From positions 1-28,579 of the forward strand of contig CAYLZW010000042.1 in NCBI GenBank assembly GCA_964388085.1: DNA of 28,579 nucleotides, given 5' to 3'. This DNA is from CAYLZW01 sp964388085. GTDB taxonomy: Bacteria > Myxococcota > UBA727 > CAYLZW01. Below are positions 7,909-15,530 of this stretch, in pieces. Each line of letters begins with the position of its first letter. Position 1 is the first letter of the stretch. A model generated the notes under the pieces. The model saw only the letters and a program-made list of their open reading frames with translations, had not been told where the DNA came from and ran no database searches. The position numbers and the translations under genes were made by a program.

Positions 7909-9122
7909 GGATCGCCATGGTGTCGGAGCACGCGAGCCCCCTCGCGGCGCTCGGCGGCGTCGACGCGGGAGGACAAAACGTCCACGTCGCCGAGCTCGCC
8001 CGGGCCATCGGGGCGAGAGGGCACGAGGTCGTGGTGTACACCCGCCGTGACGACCCGGGCCTGACCCGGCGATCGTGCTTCGCGCCCAACGCCTACGTGG
8101 AGCACGTCGACGCGGGGCCGGCCGTGACGCTGCCGAAGGACGAGCTCTTCCCGTACATGGACGCGATGGCGGCAGGGCTCCGCGACGCGTTCGCCGCCAC
8201 GACGCCCGACGTCGTGCACAGCCACTTCTGGATGTCCGGCTACGCGAGCCTCGAGGCGGCGGAGCCGCTCGGCATCCCGCTGGCGCACACCTTCCACGCG
8301 CTCGGCGTCGTCAAGAAGCGCTACCAGGGCGCCGAGGACACGAGCCCGCGGGAGCGCCCGGACGTGGAGCGGCGCATCGTCGGCTCGGCATCGCACATCA
8401 TCTCGACCTGCAGTGACGAGGTCTTCGAGCTGCGCCGGCTCGGCCTGCGCGCGGATCGCGTCACGGTGGTGCCCTGCGGCGTCGACCTCGAGCTGTTTCG
8501 GCCGCACGGCCGGGTGGAGGCGCGGCGCCCCGGCTGGCACCGCGTGGTGGTGGTCAGCCGGCTGGTGCCGCGCAAGGGGATCGACGACGTCATCCGCGCG
8601 CTGGCGGACGTGCCGCGCGCCGAGCTCGTGATCGCGGGCGGCCCGACCCGCGAGTGTCTGCCGGAGGATCCGGAGGCCCGGCGGCTGAGCGACGTGGCGG
8701 CGGAGGTGGGCGTGCTCGACCGCGTCACCCTGCGCGGCCGCCTCGGGCGGGACGAGGTGGCGGCGCTGCTGCGCTCGGCCGACGTCGTCGTCAGCACGCC
8801 CTGGTACGAACCTTTTGGGATCGTCCCCTTGGAGGCCATGGCGTGCGGCGCGCCGGTCGTCGCGAGCGCGGTCGGCGGGCTGATCGACACGGTCGTGCAC
8901 CAGGCCACCGGCCTCCACGTCCCCCCGCGAGAGCCTACCTCAATCGCAGAAGCGTTGAACTGTCTCCTGACGCAGCCCGGACGCCGCATCGCGCTCGGCG
9001 CGGCGGGCGCCCAGCGCGCGCATGGACGTTACGGCTGGCCCCGCGTCGCCGACCACACGCTCGAGGTCTACCAGCGGCTGTCCTTGGAGAGCGCCCGCTC
9101 CGGCGCGAGCGGGGCGCGTTGA
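7905..9122 (+). CDS. Family 4 glycosyltransferase
   Basis: The 405-residue protein has the full GT-B, GT4 layout. The N-terminal acceptor domain begins MRIAMVSEHASPL and has GGVDAGGQNVHVAELARAI, the glycine-rich loop typical of GT4 enzymes. PDVVHSHFWMSGY follows near residue 105. The donor domain begins near 208 (RVVVVSRLVPRKGIDD) and holds the EX7E motif in YEPFGIVPLEAMACGAPVV at about 301-319. The closest pattern is the sucrose-phosphate or inositol-phosphate glycosyltransferase type, but donor and acceptor cannot be read from sequence. Start ATG overlaps the upstream stop by 4 nt and the stop overlaps the gmhA start by 1 nt. Confidence 0.9.
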   Translation: MRIAMVSEHASPLAALGGVDAGGQNVHVAELARAIGARGHEVVVYTRRDDPGLTRRSCFAPNAYVEHVDAGPAVTLPKDELFPYMDAMAAGLRDAFAATTPDVVHSHFWMSGYASLEAAEPLGIPLAHTFHALGVVKKRYQGAEDTSPRERPDVERRIVGSASHIISTCSDEVFELRRLGLRADRVTVVPCGVDLELFRPHGRVEARRPGWHRVVVVSRLVPRKGIDDVIRALADVPRAELVIAGGPTRECLPEDPEARRLSDVAAEVGVLDRVTLRGRLGRDEVAALLRSADVVVSTPWYEPFGIVPLEAMACGAPVVASAVGGLIDTVVHQATGLHVPPREPTSIAEALNCLLTQPGRRIALGAAGAQRAHGRYGWPRVADHTLEVYQRLSLESARSGASGAR

Positions 9123-9757
9123 TGGCCAAGGAGGCGCTCCCCGTCGTTGCGCACATCCGCGCCCTCCAGCGCGCGCTCGAAGACGTGTCGGCCGACGTGC
9201 TCACCCTCGAGCGCTGGGGCCGGGTCCTGGCGCGGGTGTTGTCCGCCGGGGGACGGCTGCTCGCCGTCGGCAACGGTGGCAGCGCGGCGGAGGCCCAACA
9301 CCTCACCGCCGAGCTCGTCGGCCGCTACGCGGGTGAGCGCCGCCCCTTCAGCGCCATCTCGCTGCACGCCGAGACCTCTTCACTGACCGCCATCGCGAAC
9401 GACTACGGCCTCGGCGAGGCGTTCGCGCGCCAGGTGCGCGCGCACGGGCGCGAGGGCGACGTGCTGCTCTGCCTCAGCACCTCGGGCCGGAGCGAGAACG
9501 TCCTCGCCGCCGTGCAGGCGGCGCGCGAGGCCGGCGTCGTCACGTGGGCGCTCACCGGGCGCCGGCCGAACCCGCTCGCCGACCTCGCGGACGACGCCGT
9601 CTCGGTCGAGGCGGACCTCACCTGCACCATCCAGGAGGTCCACCTCGTGCTCGTGCACCTGCTCTGCGAGGCGCTCGAGCGCCACCTCGAGCTCGACGTG
9701 GTGACCTCGCTCGGGCTCGATCTCGCTGGGCGCTCCAGCGCGGGAGGTGCGGCGTGA
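9122..9757 (+). CDS. gmhA: Sedoheptulose-7-phosphate isomerase
   Basis: This 211-residue SIS-domain protein fits GmhA, which converts sedoheptulose 7-phosphate to D-glycero-D-manno-heptose 7-phosphate, the first step of ADP-heptose synthesis in the cytoplasm. The phosphate loop VGNGGSAAEAQH (49-60) and LSTSGRSENVL (118-128) are intact. The metal and catalytic residues known from GmhA align as H60, E64, Q171 and H179 (TIQEVHLVLVHLLC). The length is slightly above the usual 190-200 because of a short C-terminal tail. The ATG is in the TGATG overlap with the GT4 gene, and the stop overlaps the HldE start by 4 nt, indicating coupled translation. Confidence 0.94.
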   Translation: MAKEALPVVAHIRALQRALEDVSADVLTLERWGRVLARVLSAGGRLLAVGNGGSAAEAQHLTAELVGRYAGERRPFSAISLHAETSSLTAIANDYGLGEAFARQVRAHGREGDVLLCLSTSGRSENVLAAVQAAREAGVVTWALTGRRPNPLADLADDAVSVEADLTCTIQEVHLVLVHLLCEALERHLELDVVTSLGLDLAGRSSAGGAA

Positions 9758-11220
9758 CCGGCAGCCTGCTCGTCGTGGGGGATGCCCTGCTCGACCGCGA
9801 CGTCGTCGGAGGGGTGGAGCGCCTCGCGCCCGACGCGCCGGTGCCCGTCCTCGACGAGCGCGCGGTGCACGACCGGCCAGGCGGCGCGGCGCTGGCGGCC
9901 TGGCTGGCGGCGCGCGACGGTCACGACGTCACCCTCCTCACGGCCCTCGGCGACGACGACGCAGGGCGCGACCTGGCCTCGCTCCTCGCGCGCAGCGGCG
10001 TTCAAGTGGCGGATCTGGGCACCACGTCCGGCACGCCCGAGAAGATCCGGCTCTGCGCCGGTGCTCGTCCCCTGCTGCGGCTCGACCGCGGAGGGCAGGC
10101 GGGCGGCGTGATCGGCGAGCTGAGCGACGCGGCGCGCCGGGCCCTGTTCGCGGCCGACGCCGTGCTCGTGTCCGACTATGGGCGCGGCCTGAGCGCGAGC
10201 CCGTCGCTGCGAGAGGCGCTCGAGCACCTGGCCGACGACGTGCCCATCGTGTGGGATCCGCACTCGCGCGGTAGCCCCCCGGTCCGCGGCGTGCGCCTTG
10301 TGACGCCCAACCGGGCCGAAGCCGAGCGCATTGGCGGCATCGGCGCCGACAGCCTGGCGGACGTCGCCAGCGCGGCGCGCGCCGTCCGAGAGCGCTGGGG
10401 CATCGACGCCGTCGTCGTCACGCTCGGGAGCGAGGGCGCCTTGCTGCTCGAGGGCGGCGGGCGGCCGCTGGTGGTGCCGACCGGCGCGACCGATGGGGAC
10501 CCCTGCGGCGCCGGTGACCGCTTCGCCTCGCGCGTGGCGGGCGCGCTCATGGGCGGCAGGACGCTGCGCGACGCGGTGCTCGACGGCATCGCCTGCGCGT
10601 CCGCTTTCGTGGCCGCCGGCGGCGCGATGGCGCTGCGCGCGAGCGAGGGCGCGAGCGGCTTCGACGGCGGAGGCGCCAGAGGGAGCGCCGCGTTCCACGG
10701 CGGCGACGAGGAGCCGCGGGACGGCCGCTGGCTCGAGGACGCGCGCACCGGCGCCAGGGACATCGACGCCGTGGCGCTCGCGGAGCGGGTGCGCGCGGCA
10801 GGCGGCACCGTCGTCGCCACGGGAGGGTGCTTCGACCTGCTGCACGCGGGGCACGTCGCCATGCTTCGCGCGGCGCGCGCGCTCGGCGACTGCCTCATCG
10901 TGTGCCTGAACTCCGACGCCTCCGTGCGGAGGCTCAAGGGCGACTCCCGGCCGCTCAACAGCGCCGCCGATCGGAAGACGGTCCTGCTCGGGCTCGAGCC
11001 CGTCGACGCCGTGTGCGTGTTCGACGACGACACGCCGGTCCACGCGCTGGGGCGCCTGCGCCCGCACGTCTGGGCCAAGGCCGCCGACTACGCCGGCGCC
11101 GAGCTGCCCGAGGCCACCGCGCTGGTCGCGTGGGGCGGGCAGGCCGTGCTGCTGCCCTACCTCGAGAACCGCTCGACCACTCGTCTCGTACAGGAGGTGC
11201 TACGCCGTGCCAGCAACTGA
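9754..11220 (+). CDS. hldE: Bifunctional heptose-7-phosphate kinase / heptose-1-phosphate adenylyltransferase
   Basis: The 488-residue protein has both HldE domains. Residues 1-295 are a PfkB/ribokinase-type kinase: VVGDALLDRDVVG, APDAPVPVLDE, RPGGAA (41-46), VLVSDYGRG (137-145) and the catalytic GAGD at 252-255. Residues about 350-488 are the nucleotidyltransferase with GCFDLLHAGHVAML (358-371, H364 and H367), NSDASVRRLKGDSRPLN and a C-terminal STTRLV. Together they phosphorylate heptose 7-phosphate at C1 and, after GmhB action, add AMP. A linker of about 45 residues, rich in Gly and charged residues, is longer than in E. coli HldE. AKAADY (441-446) replaces the common VKGGDY. The GTG start follows GGGAGGTGC and overlaps the gmhA stop. 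Confidence 0.93.
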   Translation: MTGSLLVVGDALLDRDVVGGVERLAPDAPVPVLDERAVHDRPGGAALAAWLAARDGHDVTLLTALGDDDAGRDLASLLARSGVQVADLGTTSGTPEKIRLCAGARPLLRLDRGGQAGGVIGELSDAARRALFAADAVLVSDYGRGLSASPSLREALEHLADDVPIVWDPHSRGSPPVRGVRLVTPNRAEAERIGGIGADSLADVASAARAVRERWGIDAVVVTLGSEGALLLEGGGRPLVVPTGATDGDPCGAGDRFASRVAGALMGGRTLRDAVLDGIACASAFVAAGGAMALRASEGASGFDGGGARGSAAFHGGDEEPRDGRWLEDARTGARDIDAVALAERVRAAGGTVVATGGCFDLLHAGHVAMLRAARALGDCLIVCLNSDASVRRLKGDSRPLNSAADRKTVLLGLEPVDAVCVFDDDTPVHALGRLRPHVWAKAADYAGAELPEATALVAWGGQAVLLPYLENRSTTRLVQEVLRRASN

Positions 11221-11899
11221 TCGTCCCTGCGTCATCGTCACGGGGGGCTCGTCCGGCCTCGGAGCCGCCGTCGCCGCCGCGCTCACACGAGCGGGCCGGT
11301 ATCCGGTCGTCCTCGACCTCCGGGCTCCGAAGGCCGACGTCGCGCACGAGATCGTCGACCTCGCCGATCCGCGCGAGACGGAGCGCGTGGTCGCGCGCGT
11401 CGCCGAGCGCTGCGGCGGCGTCGAGGCGGTCGTCACCTGCGCCGCCATGGACAAGCCGGGCGACTTCAGCGTCACCGACGGCGCGCTCTGGGATCGAATC
11501 GTCGGCGCGAACCTGCTCGGCACCGCCGCCGTGGTGCGCGCGGCGTTGCCCTTCCTCGAGCGCAGCAGAGGCAAGGTGGTCACCGTAGCGTCGACGCTGG
11601 GCCTCCGGACCCTGCCCGCCGCGACCGCCTACTGCGCGAGTAAGTTCGGCGTGGTCGGCTTCACGCGCGCGCTCGCCATGGAGCTGCAGGGCAAGGTCGG
11701 CGTCACCATGCTCGTACCAGGCGGCATGCGCACGGCGTTCTTCGACGACCGTGACCCGCAGTTCAAGCCGGCGCCCGATCAGCTGCTGAACGACCCCGCG
11801 CACGTCGCGGGCGCGGTCATGTTCGCGCTCTCGCAGCCGTCCGGCTGTGAGGTGCGCGAGATGATCATCACGCCGTCGGTTGAGCCCTCGTGGCCGTAG
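11207..11899 (+). CDS. Classical short-chain dehydrogenase/reductase
   Basis: This 230-residue protein has the SDR cofactor motif TGGSSGLG (12-19) and the catalytic set N102, S129, Y142 and K146 (YCASK). An acidic residue after beta-2 (VVLDLR) suggests NAD(H) preference. Size and motifs fit classical SDRs, which oxidise or reduce a hydroxyl or keto group. It is not HldD, which is an extended SDR of about 310 residues with a TGGAGFIGS motif. Its GTG start lies 14 nt inside hldE and its stop lies 10 nt inside the next gene, so it belongs to the operon. It may modify the sugar before or after activation, but the substrate is not evident. Confidence 0.86.
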   Translation: MPATDRPCVIVTGGSSGLGAAVAAALTRAGRYPVVLDLRAPKADVAHEIVDLADPRETERVVARVAERCGGVEAVVTCAAMDKPGDFSVTDGALWDRIVGANLLGTAAVVRAALPFLERSRGKVVTVASTLGLRTLPAATAYCASKFGVVGFTRALAMELQGKVGVTMLVPGGMRTAFFDDRDPQFKPAPDQLLNDPAHVAGAVMFALSQPSGCEVREMIITPSVEPSWP

Positions 11900-12906
11900 C
11901 GGCGACCAGAGCGGGGCGCGTCGTCGTCCTGCGCGCGCTCGGGCTCGGCGATCTGCTCACCGCGATCCCAGCCCTGCGCGCGCTCGCCGACGCCTTCCCG
12001 GATCATGAGCGCGTGCTGGCGGCGTCATCGGCCCTGCGGCCGCTGGCGCTCTTGTCCGGCGCCGTGCACGACGTCGTCGACACGCCGCCGCTCCGTCCCC
12101 TGCCCCCTGCGCTGAGCGAGCCGGACGTCGCCGTGAACCTGCACGGCCGCGGCCCGGAGAGCCACCGGGCGCTCTTGTCGTCGTGGCCGCGTCGCCTCAT
12201 CGCGTTCCGGCATCCGAGCATCGAGCAGACCGCGCGCGCGCCGAGGTGGAGCCCGGCCGAGCACGAGGTCGTGCGCTGGTGCCGTCTGCTCGAGGAGAGC
12301 GGCATCCCCGCCGATCCCACGCGGCTCGATCTCAAGCCCCCGCCGGACCGGGACGTCGATGAGCCGTTGGTCGGCTGCACCCTGCTCCACCCCGGCGCCA
12401 AGTCGAACGCGCGCCGTTGGCCCTTGGAGCGCTGGGCGAAGGTGGCCGCGGCGCAGCGCAAGAAGGGCCGCGTCGTCGTCATCACCGGGAGCGCGAGCGA
12501 ACGAGAGCTCGCCGAGCGGGTCGCCGCGCGCGCGGGGCTCGACGACGACCACGTGCTCGCGGGGGAGACGGACCTGTCGCTGCTCGCCGTGCTCGTCAGC
12601 CGCGCGGGTCTCGTGTTGGCCGGCGACACCGGCGTCGCGCACCTCGCGACCGCCTTCGGCACCCCGTCGGTGATCCTGTTCGGTCCGACGCCACCCTCGT
12701 GGTGGGGTCCGCCACGCGATCGCGAACAGCACATCGCGCTCTACAACGTCGACGGTGCGCACGGCGGGCCTGAGGATCCGCACGCCACCGCCATCGATCC
12801 CGGCCTCCTGGCCATCCGGCCGGAGCACGTGCTCGAGGCCATCGAGCGCTTACCGTCGTCGTCGGCGTCGCCCCCGCGGCAGCGACCCTCGTCGTCGGCG
12901 GCCTAA
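11890..12906 (+). CDS. Second family 9 glycosyltransferase (heptosyltransferase-like)
   Basis: The 338-residue protein starts with GTG, 10 nt before the SDR stop. The N-terminus VVVLRALGLGDLLTAIPALRAL is the GT9 acceptor-domain opening. The donor domain has LLHPGAKSNARRWPLERW (about 165-182), VVITGSASE and AGDTGVAHLATAFGTPSVIL near 243-262. This is the ADP-heptose-binding pattern seen in WaaC/WaaF-type enzymes. It differs clearly from the other GT9 in this operon, so the two probably form different linkages. The C-terminal tail is Ser/Pro-rich and likely disordered. It ends the operon, with only 2 bp between its stop and that of the convergent pth gene. Confidence 0.9.
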   Translation: MAVAATRAGRVVVLRALGLGDLLTAIPALRALADAFPDHERVLAASSALRPLALLSGAVHDVVDTPPLRPLPPALSEPDVAVNLHGRGPESHRALLSSWPRRLIAFRHPSIEQTARAPRWSPAEHEVVRWCRLLEESGIPADPTRLDLKPPPDRDVDEPLVGCTLLHPGAKSNARRWPLERWAKVAAAQRKKGRVVVITGSASERELAERVAARAGLDDDHVLAGETDLSLLAVLVSRAGLVLAGDTGVAHLATAFGTPSVILFGPTPPSWWGPPRDREQHIALYNVDGAHGGPEDPHATAIDPGLLAIRPEHVLEAIERLPSSSASPPRQRPSSSAA

Positions 12907-12908
12907 GC

Positions 12909-13538
12909 TCAGGAGGGATCGACGCTGCCGTCTTCAGCGGCGGGGGCGTTGTCCTTGCCCTTCTTCTTCTTCGGCTTGTCGCTCGTGTGGAAGCGGAGCT
13001 GCGCCGCCGTGAGCCCGTCCGCGAGCAGCAACGTCACGGCGTCGGCCGCGTCGTCGAGCAGCTTGTCGAGCGTGGGCCGCTCGTCCGGTGTGAAGCCGCC
13101 GAGGACGTGCTTCGAAGCCGAGCTCTCGCCGCGCGGCCGTCCGACGCCGAGGCGCACGCGATAAAAGTCGGCGCCGATGCGCTGCGCGATGTCGCGGATA
13201 CCGTTGTGTCCGCCGTGGCCGCCGCCCTGCTTCATCTTGATGCGCCCGAGCTCGAGGTCCATGTCGTCGTGCACGACGACGATCTGGTCCTGCCGCAGCT
13301 TGAAGAACGCCATGGCGCCCTGCACGGACTCGCCCGACAGGTTCATGAAGGTGAGCGGCTTCAGCAGCACGACCCGCTCACGCCCCACGTCGAGCTTTTG
13401 CACCTCGCCCTTGAACTGCGAGGCGTAACCGGCGCCGCCGCCGCGGCGTGCGAGCTCGTCGATGGCGCGAAAGCCGACGTTGTGACGCGTGCCTTCGTAC
13501 TGCTTACCCGGGTTCCCGAGCCCGACGATGAGCCACAC
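12909..13538 (-). CDS. pth: Peptidyl-tRNA hydrolase
   Basis: Pth releases tRNA from peptidyl-tRNAs dropped by ribosomes. The GTG start (VWLIVGLGNPG) follows AGGGAGGCGCCG. A start 25 codons upstream gives a non-homologous extension and was rejected. The 209-residue protein has the active-site residues N9 (GLGNPG), H19 (TRHN), D91 (VVHDDMDLELG) and N112 (GGHGGHNGIRDI), plus TFMNLSG. The C-terminus carries about 20 extra residues, Lys-rich then acidic (KPKKKKGKD onward), beyond the usual 190. It sits downstream of rplY, a very common bacterial arrangement, but a hairpin between the two may reduce read-through. Confidence 0.97.
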   Translation of the reverse strand: MWLIVGLGNPGKQYEGTRHNVGFRAIDELARRGGGAGYASQFKGEVQKLDVGRERVVLLKPLTFMNLSGESVQGAMAFFKLRQDQIVVVHDDMDLELGRIKMKQGGGHGGHNGIRDIAQRIGADFYRVRLGVGRPRGESSASKHVLGGFTPDERPTLDKLLDDAADAVTLLLADGLTAAQLRFHTSDKPKKKKGKDNAPAAEDGSVDPS

Positions 13539-13570
13539 CGGCGCCTCCCTCTCGTCTCGATCAGGTCCTA

Positions 13571-13602
13571 GCGAAAGAGCGCACCGGCCGGCGGTGCGCT
13601 CT
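13571..13602 (-). terminator. Terminator-like hairpin between rplY and pth
   Basis: AGAGCGCACCG at 13576-13586 and CGGTGCGCTCT at 13592-13602 form a perfect 11-bp stem with a 5-nt loop. On the minus strand the stem is followed by TTTCGC, a short U-run. It lies 27 nt past the rplY stop-proximal end of the gap toward pth. It could terminate part of the prs-rplY transcript or stabilise the rplY mRNA end, while pth is read by run-through or its own promoter. Confidence 0.5.
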
Positions 13603-13629
13603 CTCGAGTCCAAAAGAGGCCGGACGCGC

Positions 13630-14223
13630 TCAGCTCGCGGCCGCGCCCTCGCCCTCGCTCTCGACCTCGCCGCGCGGCCGGCTGATGGTGACGACGGTGA
13701 GCGACGGATCCTCGAGGAGCTCGACGCCCTTCGGCATCGCCACGTCCTTCACGCGATGGACGCCGTAGTCGAAGTCCGTGGTGTCGACCTCGAGCACCAC
13801 CGGGATCTCGGTCGGCAAAACGCGCACCTTGAGCGAGCGCACCGGCACCTCCATCTTGGCGCCCGCGATGACCGGCTTCGAGCGGCCGGTGGCCGCGAAG
13901 GGCACGCGCACGATCACGGGCGCCTTCGGATCGACCTCGACGAAGTCGGCGTGCGTGGGGCCGCGGCGCAGCGGATCCTTCTGCAGCTCCTTCAGCATCA
14001 CCGTCTTCGTACTGCCCTCGATGTCGAGCGTCAGCAGGGTGTTTCTGCGGTGCGGCGTGCTGAGGGCCTTCGCGAGCTCCTGGGGCTGAACCGCGATGCT
14101 GAGCGCCTCCTTGCCGGCGGAGTAGACGACGGCGGGCACGGAGCCGGCGCGACGAAGGCGGCGGGCGGCGCCCTTGCCGTCGGCGGCGCGCTTTTGACAG
14201 GTGAGCTTGATCTCGGCGGGCAT
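13630..14223 (-). CDS. rplY: Ribosomal protein bL25, long CTC form
   Basis: The 197-residue protein begins at ATG (MPAEIKLTCQKR), with GGGGGAG about 12 nt upstream. It has the L25 5S-rRNA-binding domain at residues 1-95: the segment GKGAARRLRRAGSVPAVVYS and the FVEVD strand near the end of the domain. The C-terminal beta domain of CTC-type proteins follows (about 100-185, VPVRSLKVRVLPTEIP). An acidic Glu/Ser/Ala tail ends it. It binds 5S rRNA in the large subunit. Order prs-rplY-pth on one strand is conserved in many bacteria. A 15-codon upstream extension was rejected. Confidence 0.96.
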   Translation of the reverse strand: MPAEIKLTCQKRAADGKGAARRLRRAGSVPAVVYSAGKEALSIAVQPQELAKALSTPHRRNTLLTLDIEGSTKTVMLKELQKDPLRRGPTHADFVEVDPKAPVIVRVPFAATGRSKPVIAGAKMEVPVRSLKVRVLPTEIPVVLEVDTTDFDYGVHRVKDVAMPKGVELLEDPSLTVVTISRPRGEVESEGEGAAAS

Positions 14224-14280
14224 GGTGCTCTGCTTTCTCCCCCTCGATGACGCGCGCGACCGACGCAAGCTGCGCGGGTC

Positions 14281-14305
14281 GCCGCCTCGCAGGGGCGAGG
14301 GCGGC
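14281..14305 (-). promoter_or_regulatory. Strong hairpin in the prs-rplY gap
   Basis: GCCGCCTCGC (14281-14290) pairs with GCGAGGGCGGC (14295-14305) to give about 10 bp with one bulged base and a 4-nt loop. It lies 58 nt upstream of the rplY start on the minus strand. No U-run follows, so it is not a normal intrinsic terminator. A leader structure, RNA-processing site or attenuator for rplY is possible. Confidence 0.35.
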
Positions 14306-14466
14306 TGCTTCGAGCCTCCCTCTCGGGTTGAGCGCGGGTCTTCACGTCTTGGGGCGCCGGCGTCAAGGCGGGAGGCGGTCGAGCAGGCGCCGAGCAGGCG
14401 TCGTGCGCTGGATGGCTCGCGAGCGCGGCTCGGGCGGCGTGGTCGACGCCGGCCGGCGCCTCGGGC

Positions 14467-15432
14467 CTACAGAAACAGCGTCGAGATGGACTCGCCCGTG
14501 TGCACGCGCTTGATCGCCTCCGCGACGAGCGGAGCCACCGAGAGCGTCCGGATCTTGGCGCACTTCGCGGCCGCGTCCCCGAGCTTGATGCTGTCGGAGA
14601 CCACGATCTCCTTGAGCGGGGAGCCCTCGAGGCGCTCGATGGCAGGCCCCGACAGCACCGCGTGGGTCGCGTAGGCGTAGACCTCGGCGGCGCCCTCGGC
14701 GATGACCGCGCGCGCCGCTTGCGTGAGCGTGCCGGCGGTGTCCACGAGGTCGTCGATGATGATGGCCCGCTTCCCCTCGACGTCACCGATGATGTGCATG
14801 ACCTCGGCGACGTTCGGCCCGGTGCGGCGCTTGTCGATGATGGCGAGGCCCGCGTGCAGGCGCTTGGCGTACGCGCGCGCGCGCTCGACGCCACCCGCGT
14901 CGGGGGCCACCACGACGACGTCGTCGGCCTCGGCTTCGGCGTCTCTCAAAAAGCGCTCTTTGATGTCCGCCAGCATGACCGGCATGGCGTACAGGTGGTC
15001 GAAGGGCAGGTTGAAGAAGCCCTGAATCTGACCCGCGTGCAGGTCCATGGAGATGACGCGCGTGGCGCCGGCGGCGGTGACGAGGTCCGCCACGAGCTTG
15101 GCCGTGATGGGCGCGCGCGGGGCGACCTTCCGATCTTGCCGGCCGTAGCCGTAGTAGGGGATGACCGCCGTGATCTCGCCGGCCGACGCGCGCTTGAGCG
15201 CGTCGATCATGACGAGCATCTCCATCATGTTCTCGTTCGTCGGCGGCGAGGTGCTCTGCAGCACGAAGGTGTGCAGCCCGCGCACACTCTCGTACACCTC
15301 GACGTTCACCTCTCCGTCGGAGAAGCGCCCGATGCGCGCCTTGCCGAGCGGCATCTCGAGCATGCGCGCCACGGCGTCGGCGAGGTTCGGGTTCGAATTC
15401 CCGGCGAAGACCTTGATCTCGGCGGCGGACAT
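14467..15432 (-). CDS. prs: Ribose-phosphate pyrophosphokinase (PRPP synthetase)
   Basis: The 321-residue protein makes PRPP from ribose 5-phosphate and ATP for nucleotide, His and Trp synthesis. Family landmarks in order are FAGNSNPNLA, GRFSDGEVNVEVYESVRG, the flexible ATP loop YYGYGRQDRKVAPRAPITAK, the metal-binding MDLHAGQIQGFF, VVAPDAGGVERARAYA and the PRPP loop IIDDLVDTAGTL. The length matches the usual 310-320. ATG at 15432 gives the normal N-terminus MSAAEIKVFAGNSN. It heads the prs-rplY-pth series and is divergent from the ybeD-like gene. Confidence 0.97.
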   Translation of the reverse strand: MSAAEIKVFAGNSNPNLADAVARMLEMPLGKARIGRFSDGEVNVEVYESVRGLHTFVLQSTSPPTNENMMEMLVMIDALKRASAGEITAVIPYYGYGRQDRKVAPRAPITAKLVADLVTAAGATRVISMDLHAGQIQGFFNLPFDHLYAMPVMLADIKERFLRDAEAEADDVVVVAPDAGGVERARAYAKRLHAGLAIIDKRRTGPNVAEVMHIIGDVEGKRAIIIDDLVDTAGTLTQAARAVIAEGAAEVYAYATHAVLSGPAIERLEGSPLKEIVVSDSIKLGDAAAKCAKIRTLSVAPLVAEAIKRVHTGESISTLFL

Positions 15433-15439
15433 GACGTCG

Positions 15440-15468
15440 CTGATAGCGCCTTCACCGGCGGCTGTCTC
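15440..15468 (-). promoter_or_regulatory. Candidate prs promoter
   Basis: On the minus strand GAGACA (15468-15463) and TATCAG (15445-15440) are separated by 17 nt and each match 4 of 6 consensus bases. The predicted transcript start lies close to the prs ATG, leaving little or no leader. Support is only motif-level. Confidence 0.3.
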
Positions 15469-15518
15469 GTCGGATCGCAGTAAAGGCTGCGGAGTCGGCA
15501 GGGCCCGAGATCGGCCGT

Positions 15519-15524
15519 TACAAT
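15519..15524 (+). promoter_or_regulatory. -10 box TACAAT of the ybeD-like gene
   Basis: TACAAT matches the -10 consensus at 5 of 6 positions and ends 6 nt before the ATG. No Shine-Dalgarno sequence fits between them. A weak -35 (TCGGCA, 4 of 6, at 15495-15500) lies 18 nt upstream. This predicts a leaderless or nearly leaderless mRNA. Confidence 0.35.
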
Positions 15525-15530
15525 GGGCAC

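Noticed and set aside
9403..11067. 554-codon minus-strand open frame opposite gmhA and hldE
   Set aside because: GmhA and HldE motifs are complete on the plus strand; the antisense frame has no recognisable domain.
11207..11899. The SDR as HldD epimerase
   Set aside because: It is a classical SDR of 230 residues with TGGSSGLG and YCASK, not the extended SDR form of about 310 residues.
14445..14460. GC palindrome just after prs as a terminator
   Set aside because: It has almost no loop and no U-run, so it is weak as an intrinsic terminator.
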